NCBI RefSeq assembly: GCF_014529535.1
Contig: NW_023503464.1
Span: forward strand, 1 to 64,000
Direction: 5' to 3'
Length of the DNA stretch: 64,000 nt
Source of the DNA: Bradysia coprophila
Taxonomy: Eukaryota > Arthropoda > Insecta > Diptera > Sciaridae
A model generated the notes under the pieces. That model was not told where the DNA came from. It did no database searches and was given only the letters and a program-made list of their open reading frames with translations. Below, piece by piece: positions 24,351 to 36,271 of the stretch. Positions within the stretch are counted from its first letter, which is position 1, and each line of letters opens with the position of its first letter. The position numbers and the translations under genes were made by a program.

Positions 24351-25444
24351 TTTTTGGATAGAAGTCAAGGCCAGCCAGGTCCTTTTTCAAAGGACATCCG
24401 CTCCAGATAAATCTAACAATTTGGGCCACGACTTCCATTTACACAATTCCTCTTATTTATGTTTGCCACATTAAAACCGAATACTATAAATGCTTTCCAG
24501 CGTATATACGATCTGTGAAACAATGCTAAGTACGAAATGAAAAATTACAAATTGCCGTTGATTCGACTCCTGTCCCAGTGCTGTAGAGTGTTGTAGAGTA
24601 GTGGTAAAACCGTACAAGCACGGACAAGGCAGTGAGGTTGTAGGAGTGGAATAGCTGAAAATTGCGTCACAAAACGCAAATAATACGCCAATCGATCGCT
24701 CTCAATATTCTCTCTATAAAAGGGCTTCGCCGGGGTTTTTTTTACCTTACGCTTTAGCAGCGGTCTAGACTTACCCACAAAAACAACAGCAAAAAGAAAA
24801 TCACAAGAGTCAACACTCAATTGTAACATATTACGATTGTAGAACGTGTGGGACAAGAAATCTCAGAAAATATAAGTTGAGGTGGCTGTTGAATAACTTA
24901 ACAAATAGATTCTGTGGAGAGTCGTAGTTCAACTAAGTTTCGTAGTGAAGGTATTGTATTGAAAAACAGTCCGACTTTCTAAGCTGAGTTTGACCTTAAC
25001 CCATTGGTATTCGACATAGATTTTATGTTCTAGAAAAAACAGACACTAGACTTACGCATACGTTGAAAGTACATGTTCTTTTAGAACATTTGGCTCATGG
25101 CTTACATGATTCAAACGGTGATTCGCTTGGTCCATGGTCTGAACAAGCGGGCGAGTCCGTACACCGAGAGTTTCTGAAGTATTGGGCTAAATATCAGATG
25201 AACAACTTGGAGTCGAGCAATTATCGCAATCAATTGAAAACAGCAATTGTAGAATTTTCATCACGTCATTTGTAAATAAAAATGATTTTACTAGCATTTA
25301 TATGCGTTCAATATACGCCTGAAACAGATCGAATGCCATTGCTAAAGTCTTATTACATAGTTAAGACCTCAATCTATCTAATACAAGTAGATTTACGTTG
25401 AAAAAATTAAAGTTATGGAACTTTTCTGTTGAATGTTTTTCACA
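24351..25444. other. Intergenic DNA with a transposon-protein-like fragment
   Basis: The stretch 25024-25275 (plus) reads through a 70-codon frame (HVLLEHLAHGLH, then LGPWSEQAGESVHREFLKYW). Its HV..H....SEQ..ES.H..F pattern looks like a piece of a transposon-encoded protein, but I cannot name the family. No start codon or other conserved frame supports a gene. The rest shows nothing. Confidence 0.4.
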
Positions 25445-25670
25445 TACATTAAAGTAGATGGAATGATTTCTAGCAGATTTCATAAAGAGACTGTCTAAAC
25501 CGAATCAAGCCTAAAACACAGCGACCACTCTCAATTAGAACAATATTAAAAATCATGGCCAAAGCCCAATTACAGTTAGATGGAGTAGAGCCACACCCAA
25601 AGTTTCGGAGTCGGTTTTTTTTTGTGTTATTTTCGAATTGATTTCAAATGTTTTTCGTAAATGAAATGGT

Positions 25671-25686
25671 GGCTCTGAAAAGAGCC
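25671..25686 (-). terminator. Histone 3' stem-loop of H2B copy 1
   Basis: Minus strand: GGCTCTTTTCAGAGCC followed by ACCA, the canonical metazoan stem-loop. The downstream element is a variant (AAATAACAC near 25624-25632). Confidence 0.93.
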
Positions 25687-25740
25687 GTTTGTTTCGATGT
25701 CGGAGATTTCAATGTGAAACCATTTTTTTTTAAAACCAAT

Positions 25741-26112
25741 TTACTTAGAGCTGGTGTATTTGGTGACGGCTTTTGTGCCTTCACTGACAGCGTGCTTGGC
25801 CAATTCACCAGGCAACAACAGACGAACAGCGGTTTGAATTTCCCGACTGGTGATGGTCGATCGTTTGTTGTAGTGAGCCAAACGGGATGCTTCGGCAGCA
25901 ATGCGTTCGAAAACATCATTAACGAAACTGTTCATGATACTCATGGCTTTGCTCGAAATACCAGTGTCTGGATGCACTTGCTTCAACACTTTGTAGATGT
26001 AGATGGCATAAGATTCCTTACGCTTGCGTTTCTTCTTCTTGTCGCCTTTCGAAATGTTCTTTTGCGCCTTACCGGCCTTCTTGGCAGCTTTTCCGCTTGT
26101 CTTTGGTGGCAT
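25741..26112 (-). CDS. Histone H2B copy 1
   Basis: A 123-aa core histone forming the H2A-H2B dimer. The start is MPPKTSGK at 26112; the frame extends upstream but the added codons are leader. The basic tail ([27 protein letters not shown]) is followed by the histone fold and the ubiquitinated-lysine C-terminus (AVTKYTSSK). It differs from copies 2 and 3 by Val for Ile in [10 protein letters not shown]. It is divergent from H2A (26324) with a 211-bp shared promoter. Confidence 0.97.
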   Translation of the reverse strand: MPPKTSGKAAKKAGKAQKNISKGDKKKKRKRKESYAIYIYKVLKQVHPDTGISSKAMSIMNSFVNDVFERIAAEASRLAHYNKRSTITSREIQTAVRLLLPGELAKHAVSEGTKAVTKYTSSK

Positions 26113-26698
<586 letters not shown>

Positions 26699-27230
26699 GT
26701 GCCCTGTATACTGGAAACATCTGTATACGAAAAACAATTGAATCATTCGATAGAATAATACGAGAAAAATAGAAGCTTTTCTGTTGGTGCTGCGTTCATT
26801 TTCAGCTGCAATTTTAGAACAAAGAAAATATCAGATTTGTTATCGTCGCCTTAAGTCAGACGCTGTACTGTGTGTACTCTTTGTAACGTACACAACTTGT
26901 GAATGAAAAAAAATGAATGGGTCCCTTTGTGTTGTTTTTTTTAGCCTTTCCCCTTACACAATAATTTCCCTAACCCAATTTTGCTACTGTTAACGCTCCA
27001 TTAATCGAAAGGAACACTAATCTCAGTACGTACGCATGCAGAAGTCATTCGACCGTCAATTTCATCGTTTCATGTCATTGCATTTTTCCGCTCAGTATAT
27101 CAATATAGGGTACACGAGGCCACGAACCAAATGTTGTATTATTATGTTCGAAAGTGAGTATCGAATTGTTTTAGCTAAAAAAATTTATCGAAATTTTGGC
27201 GATATCGCTAACCTGGAACGATTTACAAAA

Positions 27231-27307
27231 TAAGTTAGCTACGCCTCGATCGGCAAATTTCACACAAGAAGTACCATTTCCATCATTTGCCCCATTGATA
27301 AGTAATG
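27231..27307. other. Breakpoint between H4 3' remnant and MITE
   Basis: Similarity to the H4 downstream flank ends about 27200-27215. The remainder is unique, ending with the AAGTAATG target duplication (27300-27307). Confidence 0.5.
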
Positions 27308-27572
27308 CAAGGTTCTGAAAGAACAGGTTAAGACACTAACGAAGGCGGGTGAAACACAAATTTTTACAATTTAGACAAGTTTTGTTAAACACACGCATTA
27401 TAGATTGTATGAAAAGAAAACTTGAGGAAAAAAATTATCAAGTTGACATTTTACACAATCTGTAATGACTAATGAGTGTGTTTAACAAAACCCGTCTAAA
27501 TTGTTAAAATTTGTGTTTCATCGCCTTCGTGATCAAGTCAGAAGTGTCTTAACCTGTTCCTTCAGAACCTTG
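27308..27572. mobile_element. hAT-type MITE, 265 bp, long inverted repeats
   Basis: It begins CAAGGTTCTGAA and ends in its reverse complement. The inverted arms run ~90-100 bp with small gaps. An exact 8-bp duplication AAGTAATG flanks it (27300-27307 and 27573-27580), which is the hAT superfamily signature. There is no coding capacity. Confidence 0.85.
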
Positions 27573-27867
27573 AAGTAATGTACTAATTCTAAACTCACAT
27601 ATCCAGTCACACTCCAGTCACCTGAATCAAAAAATAATAGTTTTCTCAAAATCCCAAACGACCGGTAGATATCACAAAGGCTTTTTCAAAATAACCAAAT
27701 GACTGAAAAATTATCAAAATTGATTGATGTTCGTCTTTTTTGATATATTGAAGCGCTTTAATTCATTCAATTGGCACACAATTGAGCTCCAGATCATTCA
27801 TAGTGTGCAATTTTAGAAGAAAAATTATTCAGAAGAGAATTTAAGAATTCAACGTCGTCATGTATAT

Positions 27868-28006
27868 CAACGCACTTCAGGCAACAGTGATCACAGTCGA
27901 CACCTGCCATACTATTTTGCATGAAATGTTTTTTTTTTACACTGTTGCACACTGTCAAGTTTCCGTACCCTATTTGGAGTACCATTCATGCTTGAAGTGC
28001 GTTGAT
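27868..28006. mobile_element. Small MITE upstream of LRR copy 2
   Basis: Same element as at 22636-22770, with ends ATCAACGCACTTCA and TGAAGTGCGTTGAT. It lies about 80 bp before the predicted 3' splice site of the LRR gene, so probably inside its 5' intron. Confidence 0.65.
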
Positions 28007-28117
28007 GATATTCATACAATAACCTAAGGTCAATATAATTGAGCAGATGAGCTGAATGTAAGATTTGGCAAATTAAATTATTTTTTTCAGTTAGTGTCTG
28101 AGAACTACCAGTCCAAC

Positions 28118-29500
28118 ATGAAACTTTTGATTTTGTTGGCTTTGTCATGGAAATTTTCGTTTTCCATGAATTCATTTGAATTCTGTAATTTCTGTAACCC
28201 GGGAGAATTGTACCTGAACTGCGATAGTGACGAATGTGACAGTGAACAGATTCACACCATCAAGGATGAAAGTGTTATCTGTGGAGATGAGGAAGTACTC
28301 AGGGAGAACATCACGACCCTCAGTATTAGGCGATGCATTTTTAACGAGTTCAATTTGTTTAAAAACTGCACATTGCTCAAACTGCACTATATTGAAGATA
28401 TGCATTCGATGCAAAAGGAGACACTCAGTGAAATGAATCAGTTGACAAACATCGAACTCATGTATACAGATCCTGAAGATCTGACATGGCTAGCATCGGC
28501 CATTTCTGGTCTAGCAAATTTGCGATCAGTTCATTGTTACGGTTACAATTTAACAAAGATGAGTGCATCATCGTTTCAAGGCGTCCACCACTTAAAGAAA
28601 TTGCTTATCGCAGAGTATACGAATCCAACATTGTCATCATTGCCTCCTGGTCTGTTTCGCGATTTGAATCAATTGGAAACTTTGATTCTTCATTTGGGTC
28701 ATTTGTCAAATTTCAGTGCCATTGACTTTACCGGATTGGAAAAATTGACGTCGTTAAACATAAATATGAAGCAAATTTCGTTTATACCTACAAAGATGTA
28801 TATTCCGAAGAGTCTAAGATATTTGGTGCTACAGGACAATGGTATCCGCGACATTGCATCAACTTCATTCTCACAAATGCCCAATTTAATTCGCCTGGAA
28901 ATGAGTCTCAATCAAATTGAGCGGCTACCCGCAAACGCCTTCATCGAATTAACTGATTTGAGAGTGTTAAATTTGTGGGATAATTCCATTGATCGCATTG
29001 AAAATGGTGCATTTACGAACTTGAAAAATTTGAAAAAATTAGATTTGAGAAACAACAAACTTACTGCTCTGGACGAATACACTTTCAGAGGACTTCGTAA
29101 TTTGAAATATTTGAGTTTGAGGGGCAACTCAATATCGACCATAAGTGTCAACGCATTTTCGGGTTTACCCAATTTGGTCCAATTAATCTTACGCAAACAA
29201 GATGGACTGGAAACTATTGACTTGAATGCATTCCCGCAGTTTGTTGACTTACAGACGAAAACTGTTATTTATACTGCAATAAGCACGGAGCCAGATGATT
29301 TTGAAAAGAAGGAAATGGAACGACTTGAAGACCCCAATTATATGGAATTATTCGGAAGTTTTTATATAGGCAAGCCAGATCATCAAGTCGATTTGCACAA
29401 TTTGACGAAAAGTATGGCAGACCAATCTCTAATTTTGGGCAATTTGGATTTGTCAATTAATCGAATCACTTCCATAAACGTTGAAAAAAGCCTAGTTTAG
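28118..29500 (+). CDS. Secreted leucine-rich-repeat protein, copy 2 (intact)
   Basis: A 460-aa protein from the ATG at MKLLILLALSWKFSFS, a clear signal peptide; the frame extends upstream to a GTG, but the 3' splice site at 28090 and the signal peptide favour this ATG. A short N-terminal cysteine cluster follows (Cys23, 26, 35, 40). About ten LRRs of the 24-residue typical type occupy ~90-340 (for example LRVLNLWDNSIDRIENGAFTNL, LKKLDLRNNKLTALDEYTFRGL). A last LRR-like piece (LGNLDLSINRITSIN) ends the protein with no transmembrane helix, so it is probably extracellular. Ligand and role are unknown. Such LRR proteins act in adhesion or immune binding; that is family knowledge, not shown here. 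Confidence 0.85.
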   Translation: MKLLILLALSWKFSFSMNSFEFCNFCNPGELYLNCDSDECDSEQIHTIKDESVICGDEEVLRENITTLSIRRCIFNEFNLFKNCTLLKLHYIEDMHSMQKETLSEMNQLTNIELMYTDPEDLTWLASAISGLANLRSVHCYGYNLTKMSASSFQGVHHLKKLLIAEYTNPTLSSLPPGLFRDLNQLETLILHLGHLSNFSAIDFTGLEKLTSLNINMKQISFIPTKMYIPKSLRYLVLQDNGIRDIASTSFSQMPNLIRLEMSLNQIERLPANAFIELTDLRVLNLWDNSIDRIENGAFTNLKNLKKLDLRNNKLTALDEYTFRGLRNLKYLSLRGNSISTISVNAFSGLPNLVQLILRKQDGLETIDLNAFPQFVDLQTKTVIYTAISTEPDDFEKKEMERLEDPNYMELFGSFYIGKPDHQVDLHNLTKSMADQSLILGNLDLSINRITSINVEKSLV

Positions 29501-29575
29501 CTGAAGTTAATTTACAATATTTTGCATGTTTTGTATCATCAGATTTTAACCCAATAAAAACAGTCATTTTGATGG

Positions 29576-31373
29576 GATTATTTTGAATAGAAGTCAACGA
29601 AGACCATGAATGTGGAGTGGTGACGGGATATTTCTACACGGTTAATATTGTCAGGAAGGATATTGTCGTTTTAAGACGATATTATGGTCTAAAAACGTTT
29701 TTCATCCAGGACGATAATATCTTTTTAAAATATTGTCTTGACGATCGTCGTCTTCTGGACGATATTATCGTTTAAAAAACGACAATATCGTTTTTTGGAC
29801 GATATATTTGTTCTAACCAAATTCAGTGCTATTTCGTTTTCTGTACGATAACGTGTTCCTAAACGATAATACCGTCCCAGTTATTTTCCTTTTGAGAATT
29901 GTTTGGAAATTTGCATACAAGAGTAGGTATATGTAGTTTGTATAAAAGTTTTCACAAGCAATTTATCTGTCCCATAAAGAAAACCTAGGAGGATGGGGTT
30001 AAGGAGCTTTAGCTGCTTCAGATGTATCTCATTTTGAGTGTACCACAGTGTTTGGATCATGAGCAGTGAGTAAGATATATCTACAGTTAATAGCTTAACC
30101 TAATGATGCTCTGCATCGCCTCCAATTATTTTCATCTCGATTGTTAATTTCTGCAACAAATCACTTAGGTCACACATTACCAATGTATATGTATGCAATG
30201 TGAAAAACTGACTAGGCACTAGGTACTGAAAGAGGCATATTAACTCGGCCAACCGCTATTTTCTAGCGTGTATGTCGCATTGGTAATGTCCTGATCACTT
30301 AAGCGTCATAATTTGGGTAATTGTGGTTTTTTGGTGGCTGCAACGATGAACGCACTGAGCTACTCGTATGATACCGTGCCTGCGTATGATGCCTACATTT
30401 AGGCGGGATATCAAGTACGCAACTTACCCATCTCAGACAGTATCTCCCGAATGGGGGATTGAAGTTATTTTTAATCGACGTAAAACATTATTCTAAGCAT
30501 CGAGCGAATTGTATTTACAGTAACCCATTGTTCTATCAGTACGGTCAGGGTGTGATGTACTTCGTATCAAATCAAGTGTGATTTAGTCTAAAAGTGTACG
30601 AGCTGATATTCACATGGTCATGACAAAGGTGCACTGATGAGTCGTAAACGACGAAATCAGCTTGTTTTTTGTTTATATGATGGAAATACGTTCTGATTAA
30701 GAGTGGAGTGAAATAGTTGAATTCAATTTTCATTTGTTTTGGAGAATGTTGTGTTTTATTTTACGATTATTCTAAACAAAAAATTGTTTAACGATATGTC
30801 TCTAAAATGCACTGATCTTATTATACGTTTATCTAAACTTTGAAACGTACAGCCGCCCGTAAGAAAATTACAAAATGGCCCCTTTATTTTTGATTTTACA
30901 GATGTTGAGGAAGGACAATTTTTATTGTGAAATATATTGCTTTAAAGAATGGAATTCAAACGGAAGAAAGCCGAATCATCTGCCACTTTTTGACGCAATT
31001 TTTTTTTGTTATAATTTTCTTCCTGCAATTTTTCTGGTAAGATTTTTGTTGATGAAACTTTCGCGACTTTCCTCATCAGCTGCCATTTGTGACGCATATC
31101 TTTTTGCGTGTCGAATCTGTAAGCGTCACCTACACCGATATCGGTTCTTTTGTAAGTGGATAACAGGACTTGCGTCACACCTCCACTGTAAGTAGTTTTG
31201 GGCGATTAATTGTTCCCATAGTCTAAAACAATTTCCGCGTACATATCTCTTATAAGAAACGGAAACAATCGAGTTGAAACTCAGATTTTCAAAATTCTTG
31301 TCGAACCGCGATACTTTACCTTACATCATATTATACTCATATACTCACCCCCATATTCAATTTTGTGAATTTC
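29576..31373. other. Intergenic DNA between LRR copy 2 and right arm
   Basis: 29640-29880 is full of short alternating repeats of GACGATAT/ATATCGTC, several of them inverted. The frame at 30942-31178 (minus, 78 codons, Lys-rich) is unrecognised and unsupported. Nothing else is seen. Confidence 0.5.
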
Positions 31374-31478
31374 GTTTGCTCTGAAACAATCAACCAAATG
31401 AAGCGGGTCACAGTAGGTGTTCACGTCAACTTGTATTATTAATGGAAATGGATTGCACGTTTTCATTACAAATTTGGT

Positions 31479-31494
31479 AGCCCTGATAAGGGCT
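31479..31494 (-). terminator. Histone 3' stem-loop of short H1-like gene (right arm)
   Basis: Minus strand AGCCCTTATCAGGGCT plus ACCAAA, identical to the left arm. Confidence 0.88.
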
Positions 31495-31520
31495 GGGTTT
31501 TACTGCAATCTTACTGTTAT

Positions 31521-31790
31521 CTATGTAAAATAGATCTGTTCCAAAGTTTCTTTTCGTTTAACGAGGAAATCGACAAACGACATTCGTTTACTCTCATCGT
31601 CTTCATCATAGTCCTTGGACTTTCCCAATTCAGACTTTGCTTTTGTAACAGCAGCAGAAAGTTTGCATGAACCAGACGCACCCTTGCCTTTGGTTTTAAT
31701 CACTTTTCCAGCGGAAACAGCCTTGCTTTTCTTCGCAGCCGGAGATGAGGTAGCTGGGGGAGCAGGTTCGGTCACAGCAGTGTCGGCCAT
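31521..31790 (-). CDS. Chimeric short H1-like protein, right arm copy
   Basis: An 89-aa frame with the same translation as 18576-18845: H1 N-tail, deletion of the winged-helix core, retained wing segment, novel acidic tail. It is divergent from H3 at 32262 on the H4-type promoter. The leader keeps the degraded H1 motif around 31890-31915. Keeping the frame intact in both arms could reflect selection, or simply the recency or gene conversion of the arms. Confidence 0.7.
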   Translation of the reverse strand: MADTAVTEPAPPATSSPAAKKSKAVSAGKVIKTKGKGASGSCKLSAAVTKAKSELGKSKDYDEDDESKRMSFVDFLVKRKETLEQIYFT

Positions 31791-32672
<882 letters not shown>

Positions 32673-32709
32673 GATGTTACATAAGTGACGACATCCCACA
32701 ATCAAAATC

Positions 32710-32725
32710 GGTCCTTTTCAGGACC
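32710..32725 (+). terminator. Histone 3' stem-loop of H3 (right arm)
   Basis: GGTCCTTTTCAGGACC followed by AACAAA, with AATAATAC about 46 nt later. Confidence 0.92.
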
Positions 32726-33239
32726 AACAAATTCATAACGAAAAACGATACGTTCATTTTCCGTATAAACAATAATACAAATTACAAACCTTTCGAGTAT
32801 AGGAGATGAGAATATTGGGCAGATTTTTCAACTGTCAAAAAATACAAATTTCAATCGAACAATACCGTAGGCAGCAACAGTACATTTTTTGTTGAGGCAT
32901 GTGGGAAGGTTGTATTTCGAAGCAGAGGATATCCCACAGAAAATGTGAAAAATTGGTTTTTGTTCTTTTTTAGTTTTGTTACGTAAATCAACAGAACTTG
33001 ATTATGATGTTCGATAGGCAGTGATCAGTCCTAAATTAGTTCAGCATGACCAGCTTACATAAAACAAGAGGAGATTTACGCGGCAGGCGCGTTAGCAATA
33101 GACTCGCACGTTCCTAAACTACATTTTTCGCAATATTTCCACTCATTTCTTAGTTGAGTGTAATTGCTATTACAATTGCCACAATCGCAGTAGTCCTTAT
33201 TACATAAATTCAATTACGAAATTTATGGTAAAATTGTGA

Positions 33240-33660
33240 AATCACATAATAGTCAACTGTCAAATGTCGAACAATGTAGGGTTAGCGGATCATACATTTT
33301 AATCAGTCAAGTCGTGACGCTCGTCTAGTTAACATCTCCGCTAAAACATTCTCTCTCAACTATCAACTATTGATAGTTGACTATCAATAGTTGAGGGAGA
33401 ATGTTTTAGTGGAGATGTTAACTGGACGAGCGGATCACACATTTTAATCAGTCAAGTCGTGACTCTTGTCTAGTTAACATCACCGTTAAAACATTCTCTC
33501 TCAACTATCAACTATTGATAGTTGACTATCAATTTGAGGGAGAATGTTTTAGCGGAGATGTTAACTGGACGAGCGTCATGAATTGACTGATTAAAATGTA
33601 TGATACGCTAGCTACTAGATTGTTCGACATTTCATGGTCAACTATTGAAAGTTAACTATC
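33240..33660. repeat. Nested fold-back palindromes
   Basis: Two tandem palindromes (33326-33434 and 33468-33575) share CTAGTTAACATCTCCGCTAA arms around a TATCAACTATTGATAGTTGA centre. Both lie inside a larger inverted repeat (TGTCGAACAAT ... ATTGTTCGACA). The structure would fold into long cruciforms or hairpins. Confidence 0.8.
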
Positions 33661-34112
33661 ACACCAATTTCGCAATATTTCGCATGATTTCGCAATATTT
33701 CCACACATTGCGTAATTGAATTTATTACAGAAATTTACAGCAATTTACGCAGCCCTCGTCTGGTGAACATCTTCGTTGAAGCATACTGCTGGCCACTTTC
33801 AGATGCTAATATTTGAGTTCTCATCGAAAAGGCTCACCCTCTATCACATATCAGACATACGTGAGAATGGTAGTTGGGCAGAGTGAATTCGATTGGGACT
33901 AAAAATCTTAATGGAGTGATGTGTGTCGTTGCGCGAGACGCTGTGACCTATAAATTTTTGAGGTCTGATCGAAAAGGCTCACCCTTCATCAATATACCAG
34001 ACTCAAGTGATAATTGTAGATGGGCAGAGTCAAAAAGATCGGGATCAAAAGTTTGGATAGTTTGAGCGTGTCGCTTCAACCGTCCTTTCATATTTTTCTA
34101 AAGTTACGACAC

Positions 34113-34218
34113 ACGGACAGACAGACGGACGGACGGACGGTCGGACGGACGGACGGACGGACGGACGGACGGACGGACGGACGGACAGACGGACGGACGG
34201 ACGGACGGACGGACGGAC
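34113..34218. repeat. (GGAC)n microsatellite
   Basis: About 106 bp of GGAC/ACGG tetranucleotide repeat with a few interruptions (CAGA, GTCG). It translates as DGRT or RPSV repeats on the two strands, which explains the false open frames here. Confidence 0.95.
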
Positions 34219-34547
34219 ATGGCTCAATCGTCTTATAATATCATACTGATAATAATTGCCCACTACGATATAGGCCGTTTTCGATCATTTCACTTACTTA
34301 CACGATGGTGGGCAAAACATAAAGACTCTCACGATTTACTTCGTATCGTGCGAGTCTAATAATAAGATACATGGGAGCCTGTAGTGTACATCAACATGTT
34401 CAATTTCGTTAAAAGTAGCTCGAAGAATCAACGAATCAACAAAAAATTCTGATTTTATGGCGACGAGTCGTAGTGTCGCACTACTATAGTAGACGCGTTG
34501 TGTATTATTAATGGAAATGGATTGCACGTTTTCGTCAGCAATTTGGT

Positions 34548-34563
34548 AGCCCTAATAAGGGCT
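34548..34563 (-). terminator. Histone 3' stem-loop of H1 (right arm)
   Basis: Minus strand AGCCCTTATTAGGGCT plus ACCAAA, the same as the left arm copy. Confidence 0.9.
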
Positions 34564-34629
34564 GTGTTTTTCAATGCAATCGGATCATTGCAATTTATAA
34601 TTGGCGAAAATTCCCGTGTTTTAAGGAAT

Positions 34630-35301
34630 TTACTTCTTTTTTGGTGCAGCTGCCTTCTTTGGTGCTGCTTTCTTGGCTGGAGCTGCCTTCTTGGGTTTTG
34701 GTGTTTTTGGCTTTTTAGCGGCAGCTTTCGGTTTCGTTGACTTTTCCTTTGGGGCTTTTGGTGCCTTCACGGAACCAGCCTTCTTTGCTGCTTTAGCTGG
34801 TGCTGCGGCTTTCTTCTTCTTTTCAGCACTTTTGGCTGCAGGCTTCTTCTTAGCTGGAGATGCAGCTTTCTTCGCTTTCGGTTTCTTTTCACCGGTCGCT
34901 GCCTTAGCTTTCTTGGGCTTGGCAGCAGCTTTCTTCGGTGCCGATTCGGACTTTGATTTTGCAACAGTAGCAGAAAGTTTGAATGAACCAGAAGCACCCT
35001 TGCCTTTGGTTTGGATCAATTTGCCACCGGTAACGGCACTCTTCAGGTATTTCTTGATGAAAGGCGATAGTTTCTCGGCATCGATCTTGTAATTGGCTGT
35101 GATGTACTTCTTGATTGCCTGCAACGATGAACCACCACGTTCTTTCAGGCTTTTGATAGCAGCATTAACCATATCGGCTGTTGGCGGATGGGTTGGCTTC
35201 ACTCGTGGTTTCTTCGATGCAGCAGAAGCAGTCTTGCTTTTCTTTGCAGCTGGAGATGAGGTAGCTGGGGGAGCAGCTTCGGTCACAGCAGTGTCGGCCA
35301 T
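34630..35301 (-). CDS. Linker histone H1 (right arm copy)
   Basis: A 223-aa H1 with the same translation as 16361-17032: N-tail to ~36, H15 winged-helix domain ~37-112, Lys/Ala-rich C-tail. The start is the [11 protein letters not shown]. The upstream leader carries the H1 motif at 35414-35433 (minus) with TCAGT at 35402-35406, 7 nt apart. Confidence 0.97.
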   Translation of the reverse strand: MADTAVTEAAPPATSSPAAKKSKTASAASKKPRVKPTHPPTADMVNAAIKSLKERGGSSLQAIKKYITANYKIDAEKLSPFIKKYLKSAVTGGKLIQTKGKGASGSFKLSATVAKSKSESAPKKAAAKPKKAKAATGEKKPKAKKAASPAKKKPAAKSAEKKKKAAAPAKAAKKAGSVKAPKAPKEKSTKPKAAAKKPKTPKPKKAAPAKKAAPKKAAAPKKK

Positions 35302-35401
35302 TGTAAATGTTTTGTTTTTAGATTTCGGTTTGAAAGCGTTGAATGTTTGCGGTACACACGATTTGCGTATTTTTATTCGAAAAATGCGGTGCAAATGTGG
35401 T

Positions 35402-35433
35402 ACTGACAAAACATTAGTCCCTCACGGAAACAA
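35402..35433 (-). promoter_or_regulatory. H1 TATA-less core promoter motif (right arm)
   Basis: Minus strand TTGTTTCCGTGAGGGACTAA (35433-35414), then 7 nt, then TCAGT (35406-35402). Identical to the left arm. Confidence 0.65.
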
Positions 35434-35991
35434 CATCATGCCTGTATAGCACGATACAAAACTTTGCACAAAGTAGTCCAACCGTACACGATTGTCCAAA
35501 TTGTTAATTATTTTGGGGAAACCCGAGAGCCGTCCGGGATGTTGTGATGGATTCGTAATGTCGACACTCTAATCTTAATCGTGAGGTCATTCAATCGTCC
35601 AAGGTTATTCAATGTCGCATGGAAAACGAGTGCGTCGTGACAGACGTGCAATCGGAACTTCGAAAGTTAATTTTTTAATGAAGTCAAATTAATGATCAAT
35701 CGGGGTCCAGCGATTGCCCACAATGATTTTAGGCAGCAATGGAGTTACATGCATCGAAAGCAGTAACAAAATCCGTATGCATTTGGCTGTGTGTGGAAAA
35801 ATTTGATGGTTTTAAGGGGCACTGCAACCTCTACATTCTATGGCGCTGTCCGCACACTCTTTCCAATTTCGATTTATTTCGATTCTTTTAATTTGGGCCC
35901 TCTGTGGCAGTTGGACCTTTAGCTAGTCCTCGTTCTTCGTCAGATTCACTTTTTTACCACTTTCGATCCATGGAACAACTATTGATTCCGA

Positions 35992-36256
35992 TGTAGTGGT
36001 CGTGAACTGAGTCACTACCCCTACGTAACAAGTGTCGAAATGTCAAATAACATCGCATTCTCTTAGTACGAACTCTCTCGTTATATTCGGTTAACCGACC
36101 GTAATATAACTAGAGCGTATGAGTTACGACGAAGATCTTTATTCACTCGACCACCATAGCGTCAGCATCATTTAAACGAGCTCAATAAATTGTAATTAGT
36201 AAGTCGAACAGTGGCCTTTCATTTTACGTATTAGATAGGAGTCCGAGACTTCTACA
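35992..36256 (+). repeat. 5' LTR of CsRn1-type element
   Basis: 265 bp, TGTAGTGG to CTTCTACA. It contains CTCAATAAATTG as a possible poly(A) signal. Identical to 41321-41585. Confidence 0.95.
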
Positions 36257-36257
36257 T

Positions 36258-36271
36258 TGGTGACCCCGACG
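36258..36271 (+). other. Primer binding site (tRNA-Trp type)
   Basis: TGGTGACCCCGACG begins one base after the 5' LTR. This form is known from CsRn1-clade elements, which prime with tRNA-Trp. Confidence 0.75.

Larger units (their letters stand above)
27770..29575 (+). repeat. LRR gene duplication unit, copy 2
   Basis: Direct duplicate of 22561-24350. It holds the MITE (27868-28006), a polypyrimidine tract and TTTTTTTCAG 3' splice site ending at 28090, the coding region and AATAAA at 29553-29558. Confidence 0.85.
33065..34357. mobile_element. Insertion specific to right arm, containing fold-back repeats
   Basis: In the left arm the flanks CATAAAA and TAATAAGATAC are contiguous (17297-17312). 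Here ~1.29 kb separates them. The insert carries TAGACTCGCACG near both ends in inverted orientation (~33099 and ~34345), nested palindromes at 33240-33660 and a GGAC microsatellite at 34113-34218. It has no coding region; open frames over the microsatellite are spurious. Confidence 0.7.

Noticed and set aside
30942-31178. Lys-rich 78-codon minus frame as a gene
   Set aside because: No recognised family, no conserved context and no splice signals; kept only as a note.
33874-34263. Frames with RTDGRTDG / VRPSVRPS repeats
   Set aside because: They are translations of the GGAC microsatellite.
34673-35449. Long open frames antisense to H1 (also 16213-16989, 45864-46310)
   Set aside because: They arise from the AAG/GCC-rich H1 codons read backwards (Phe/Ala-rich products) and have no independent support.
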